A stretch of DNA of 64,000 nt from Microvirga ossetica (GTDB lineage Bacteria > Pseudomonadota > Alphaproteobacteria > Rhizobiales > Beijerinckiaceae). The stretch's first letter is position 1. Each line of letters starts with the position of its first letter. Under the pieces are notes generated by a model, which had not been told where the DNA came from, ran no database searches, and was given only the letters and a program-made list of their open reading frames with translations. The stretch lies in the NCBI RefSeq assembly GCF_002741015.1, contig NZ_CP016616.1:3691501-3755500 (forward strand), written 5' to 3'. The translations under genes and the position numbers were made by a program. Of this stretch, positions 60,753-64,000 are shown in pieces.

Positions 60753-62294
60753 TCAAATCCAGAACGGGTCGGTCTTGGAGAGGGATTTCATGGCCGACTT
60801 GCTCTTGTCGAGAAGCTTCGCTTGCCGCTGCTTCGCCCGTTTGGGCGAGGTCTCGACGAGCGAGGGAACGAGGGAGCTGCCGACCGCCAGATCGTGCAAT
60901 TCGCCGAGCCCCTCCTGGAGGTCCTCCAGGTTGGCCGCGAGCCTCTTGCGGCGCTTCTGCGCCTTGCTGGAGGGGAAGAGCGAGGCGAAGAACTCGGTGC
61001 CGTAGCGCAGCTTCTTGATGCGGATCCGCAGCTTGTGGCGCTCCTCTTCGCTGCGCTTGCGCAGACGCTTCCCGCTCTTGCGGATGCGCTTGAAGCGGCG
61101 GGAGAATTCGTCGGAAACGAAATCCCGCGCGGGGCGCTCACGGGCCCGCTTCATGTCGGGCTCGTCCAAGGTCGCCCAGGTTCCGGCCTCGATCCAGGCG
61201 GCAGCCTTCAGAATGACATCCATGAACCGGCGCGATTCGAGGGTTTCCAGCAGGTCGCGGTAGGCCTCGCTCCGGTGCCGCTTGATCTTCCGGATCTGCG
61301 TCTTGTCGTATTCGGCCTTCGTGGAGCTGACCCGCTCCAGGAGGACATCGAGGTCCCGGGCTGTGCCCATGGCCTGCCCGGCCCAGCGGAGGTCGTCCTT
61401 GATCGCCGCGCTTTCAGGATCGGTCAGCAGCTGCTTTCCGAACAGGGAGAGAGCGGCCCGCAGACGGCGCAGGCCCACGCGCATCTGGTGCAGGACCGCG
61501 GGATCCTGAATCTGCCGCACGAGGGCTTCGTTTTGCAGCATCTGGGACAGGCAGGACCGCGCGATGATCTGGAAGGCCTCGGCGCAGGTGGCGTTCTTCG
61601 GAAGCGCGATCGGCTCCGCGCGGAAGGGCTGAACGGAGGCCGCATCGAGGAGGCGGTAGCCGCGCTCCGATTTCGCCACCGTCGAGAGGCGCAGGGGAAC
61701 GGTTTCGCTCAGGCGGCGTGCGAAGGCGAAGAGGGCGGCAGGGCTGCCTTGCCTCAGTTCCAGCTCGACCTCCGAAAACGCGACCTCCTGCTGCTTGCCG
61801 GAGGCCTTGGCCCGGTCGAGTGCGACTTCGATCAGGGCGCCGTCGAATTCCGCTTCGAAGGCCTTCCTGTCCGTGTCGACCGTAAAGACAGGCTTGAGGC
61901 TCTCCCGCATCGCCTCATCCGCCACGAGCGATTCGAGAGGCGTACCGGCGGCCGCGGATAGGTCGAGCTCGTTATTGACCGGGGTTTCCCATTCGCTGCG
62001 GTCCATGGCGAGGCTTCCTTTGGCGCCTTCGGCCTTGATGGTCTGGATGGCAGATTCGTTGCGGTGCCGGATGCGCAGGCTGATGCCCTCCCGGTGCAGG
62101 GCATGATCCTCGGTGTCGAAATAGACCGCATGGAGCTGTCCGCCCTGGTCGGGCAGAGGGCGGAGATGGGACAGGGCCGGATGGGTGAGAAGGTCGTCGG
62201 CGGTGCCGGAGGCGAGCTCCAGCTTCAACTCGATCTCCCGGGGTGGGATGTCCGATCTCGAACTCCGCTTCAGCCGGTTCTCGGGGGCACTCAT
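60753..62294 (-). CDS. CYTH and CHAD domain-containing protein (inorganic triphosphatase-like)
   Basis: Protein of 513 residues with two domains. The CYTH domain (about residues 18-220) has the signature EIELKLELAS, AVYFDTEDHALHREGISLRI near residue 55 and the acidic/basic tunnel residues typical of triphosphate phosphohydrolases such as YgiF. The CHAD domain (about 235-510) has paired-helix repeats with conserved His/Arg, HQMRVGLRRLRAALSLFGKQ near residue 270 and HKLRIRIKKLRYGTEFFASL near residue 425, which in other proteins bind polyphosphate. Likely acts on tripolyphosphate; inference from family. Confidence 0.9.
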   Translation of the reverse strand: MSAPENRLKRSSRSDIPPREIELKLELASGTADDLLTHPALSHLRPLPDQGGQLHAVYFDTEDHALHREGISLRIRHRNESAIQTIKAEGAKGSLAMDRSEWETPVNNELDLSAAAGTPLESLVADEAMRESLKPVFTVDTDRKAFEAEFDGALIEVALDRAKASGKQQEVAFSEVELELRQGSPAALFAFARRLSETVPLRLSTVAKSERGYRLLDAASVQPFRAEPIALPKNATCAEAFQIIARSCLSQMLQNEALVRQIQDPAVLHQMRVGLRRLRAALSLFGKQLLTDPESAAIKDDLRWAGQAMGTARDLDVLLERVSSTKAEYDKTQIRKIKRHRSEAYRDLLETLESRRFMDVILKAAAWIEAGTWATLDEPDMKRARERPARDFVSDEFSRRFKRIRKSGKRLRKRSEEERHKLRIRIKKLRYGTEFFASLFPSSKAQKRRKRLAANLEDLQEGLGELHDLAVGSSLVPSLVETSPKRAKQRQAKLLDKSKSAMKSLSKTDPFWI

Positions 62295-62376
62295 GACCTG
62301 TCACCGCTCTGTCTCGACCCTTCTTCATATAGAGGCGGAGAGGCGGGAGAACATCGCGACGAGGGAGACCGGCGCC

Positions 62377-62409
62377 GAAAAGAAAATCCCCGGGACGAGG
62401 CCCGGGGAT
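62377..62409 (-). terminator. rho-independent terminator after yidC
   Basis: ATCCCCGGG at 62386-62394 pairs perfectly with CCCGGGGAT at 62401-62409. On the minus strand it is followed by TTTTCTTTT, giving a strong intrinsic terminator 24 bases after the yidC stop. Confidence 0.9.
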
Positions 62410-62432
62410 GATCATGTTCGGTTTTCTTCCGC

Positions 62433-64000
62433 TCAGCTCTTGGCAGGGCTGGTCTTGCGGCTGAAGGTCTTGCGCAGGTTGTCGAAGAGCTCGATCTTCA
62501 CGCCGTTGCGCCTCATGATGAAGGCCTGTTGCGTCACGGAGAGCAGGTTGTTCCAGGCCCAGTAGATCACGAGGCCGGCGGGGAACGAGCCCAGCATGAA
62601 GGTGAAGATCACCGGCATCCAGGCGAAGACCTGCTTCTGCACCGGATCCGGCGGCTCCGGGTTCATCTTCATCTGCAGCCACATGGTGATGCCCATGAGG
62701 ATCGGCCAAACGCCGAGCATGAGGAAGTGGCCGACCACCGGCACCGCGCCCGGATTGAAAGGCAGGAGGCCGAACAGGTTGAAGATCGTGGTCGGATCGG
62801 GCGCGGCGAGGTCGCGGATCCAGCCGAAGAACGGCGCGTGGCGCATCTCGATGGTGACGAAGAGCACCTTGTAGAGCGCGAAGAACACCGGGATCTGGAT
62901 CAGCACCGGCCAGCAGCCGGCGACCGGGTTGATCTTCTCCTTGCGGTAGAGCTCCATCAGCGCCTGCTGCTGCTTCATCTTGTCGTCGGCATAGCGCTCG
63001 CGGATGGAGGCCATCTCCGGCTGCACCGCCTTCATCTTCGCCATGGATCGGTAGGACTTGTTGGCGAGCGGGAAGAACAGGATCTTCAGCAGCACCGTGA
63101 CGAGCAGGATCGCGATGCCGAAATTGCCGAACAGGTGGAAGAAGAAGTCGAGCACCTTAAAGAGCGGCTTGGTGATGAAGTAGAACCAGCCCCAGTCGAT
63201 CAGGAGATCGAAGTTCTTGATGCTGTACCTCTCGTGATAGGCATCGACGGTCGCGACCTCCTTGGCGCCGGCAAAGAGGCGCTGGTTCACTTCGGTCGTG
63301 GCACCGGGCTGAAGCGTCTGCGATGCGCCGGCAATCGTGGCCTGATAGGTGCGATCGGTCGTCTGGCCCTGCTGCGAAGTGAAGGAACCCTGGAAAGGCT
63401 GCGTTTGGTCGGGAATGACGGCAGCGGCCCAGTACTTGTCGGTGATGCCGAGGAAGCCGCCGGTGACCGAGTTCCAGATCTGGCCGACCGTATTGCCGCC
63501 CGAGATCGGCTCCTTCTTGTCGAGGTTCGCGTAGGTGACCTCCTGCAGGCCCTCGTCGCCGAGAACACCGATCATGCCCTCGTGCAGCACGTAATAGCCG
63601 AGGGTGACCGGGCGGCCGTGGCGGGAGACGAGGCTGTAGGATTGCAGGGTCACGGGCGCCGTGCCGCGGTTCTCGACCGCGTCCTTCACCGCGAACATGA
63701 ACTTGTCGTCGACCGAGATCGTGCGGCGGAAGACCAGACCCTGCTCGTTCTGCCAGGTCAGGGTGACCGGGCTGCCGGGAGTCAGAGAAGTCTTGTCGGC
63801 CGTCCACACCGTATTCTGGTTCGGCAGGCTGCCCGCCTGTGCGCCGATCCAGCCGAACTCCGCGTAATAGGGGTTCTGGGCGCCGGTGGGCGACAGGAGC
63901 ACGATGATCGGGCTCTTGGGATCGACGGTCTCGCGGTAGTTCTTCAGGGACACGTCGTCGATGCGGCCGCCGCGCAGGTTGATGGAGCCGGCGATGGAGG
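62433..64000 (-). CDS. yidC: membrane protein insertase YidC (C-terminal part; 5' end beyond the window)
   Basis: Inserts and folds inner-membrane proteins with or without SecYEG. About 522 residues are present; the N-terminal membrane span and start of the periplasmic domain lie outside the window. The visible part begins within the P1 domain ([31 protein letters not shown]), continues to about residue 260 of the visible part, then has five membrane spans with [20 protein letters not shown] and [20 protein letters not shown] in the conserved insertase core. No stop or frameshift is seen to the window edge. The tail is basic, and a strong terminator follows. Confidence 0.96.
   Translation of the reverse strand, partial: SIAGSINLRGGRIDDVSLKNYRETVDPKSPIIVLLSPTGAQNPYYAEFGWIGAQAGSLPNQNTVWTADKTSLTPGSPVTLTWQNEQGLVFRRTISVDDKFMFAVKDAVENRGTAPVTLQSYSLVSRHGRPVTLGYYVLHEGMIGVLGDEGLQEVTYANLDKKEPISGGNTVGQIWNSVTGGFLGITDKYWAAAVIPDQTQPFQGSFTSQQGQTTDRTYQATIAGASQTLQPGATTEVNQRLFAGAKEVATVDAYHERYSIKNFDLLIDWGWFYFITKPLFKVLDFFFHLFGNFGIAILLVTVLLKILFFPLANKSYRSMAKMKAVQPEMASIRERYADDKMKQQQALMELYRKEKINPVAGCWPVLIQIPVFFALYKVLFVTIEMRHAPFFGWIRDLAAPDPTTIFNLFGLLPFNPGAVPVVGHFLMLGVWPILMGITMWLQMKMNPEPPDPVQKQVFAWMPVIFTFMLGSFPAGLVIYWAWNNLLSVTQQAFIMRRNGVKIELFDNLRKTFSRKTSPAKS

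Overview
The window is about 64 kb of GC-rich, gene-dense chromosome. The gene families and order point to an alphaproteobacterium of the Hyphomicrobiales (Rhizobiales), most likely in or near the Methylobacteriaceae (for example Microvirga or Methylobacterium). The supporting blocks are hsp20 followed by DUF1150; the SRP RNA directly in front of dnaX, ybaB and recR; dapD-dapE next to truA-fmt-def; and yidC, a CYTH/CHAD protein, engB, DUF423 and argB. The placement is inferred from content, not from any search. No tRNA, rRNA, CRISPR, prophage or insertion sequence was seen.

Layout. 1-10 kb: the start of a leftward secreted protein, argH, an Hsp20/DUF1150 pair, a hydrolase, a glycosyltransferase, then the translation block infC, rpmI, rplT, pheS, pheT. 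10-11 kb: a GIY-YIG protein and a MoeB/ThiF-type E1 enzyme. 11.5-20.9 kb: a rightward nucleoside uptake and breakdown operon (BMP-family ABC importer, cytidine deaminase, purine nucleoside phosphorylase, deoC, deoA, a hydroxyacid reductase). 21-25 kb: a CorA-type channel, an NlpC/P60 endopeptidase and an M17 aminopeptidase, all leftward. 25-32 kb: leftward cluster with a sugar-acid kinase, upp, a URC4-type DUF1688 protein, a URC1-type GTP cyclohydrolase II homologue, an ICMT-like methyltransferase, deoB and a CDF metal exporter. 32-41 kb: a leftward YejABEF-type peptide importer with two substrate-binding proteins and a PIN-domain toxin-antitoxin pair inside it. 41.5-47 kb: cytochrome c, kdsB, pheA, an acetyltransferase, a 0.95-kb gene-free island, nudC and a HIT protein. 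47-64 kb: ffs, dnaX, ybaB, recR, dapD, dapE, a membrane protein, truA, an acetyltransferase, fmt, def, an rmuC interrupted by an amber codon, a DUF892 protein, a pyrimidine nucleotidase, argB, DUF423, engB, CYTH/CHAD and the 3' part of yidC.

How the genes work together. Much of 11.5-31 kb serves nucleobase and nucleoside recycling. The importer brings in nucleosides; Cdd, PNP, DeoA, DeoB and DeoC split them into bases and C2/C3 units; Upp, URC1 and URC4 homologues sit together in a set that matches the yeast URC uracil-catabolic pathway. That bacterial URC-like cluster is the most interesting biological proposal here.

Repeats. Two intergenic palindromic families recur: a ~130-bp double-hairpin element (GCATCGGACCCAAAAGTGG type) and REP-like TCATCCCGG/CCGGGATGA units. 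Some copies extend into genes and supply the C-terminal codons of KdsB and of the MoeB-like protein. The gene-free island also carries a strong sigma70-type promoter in front of a structured, unidentified RNA.
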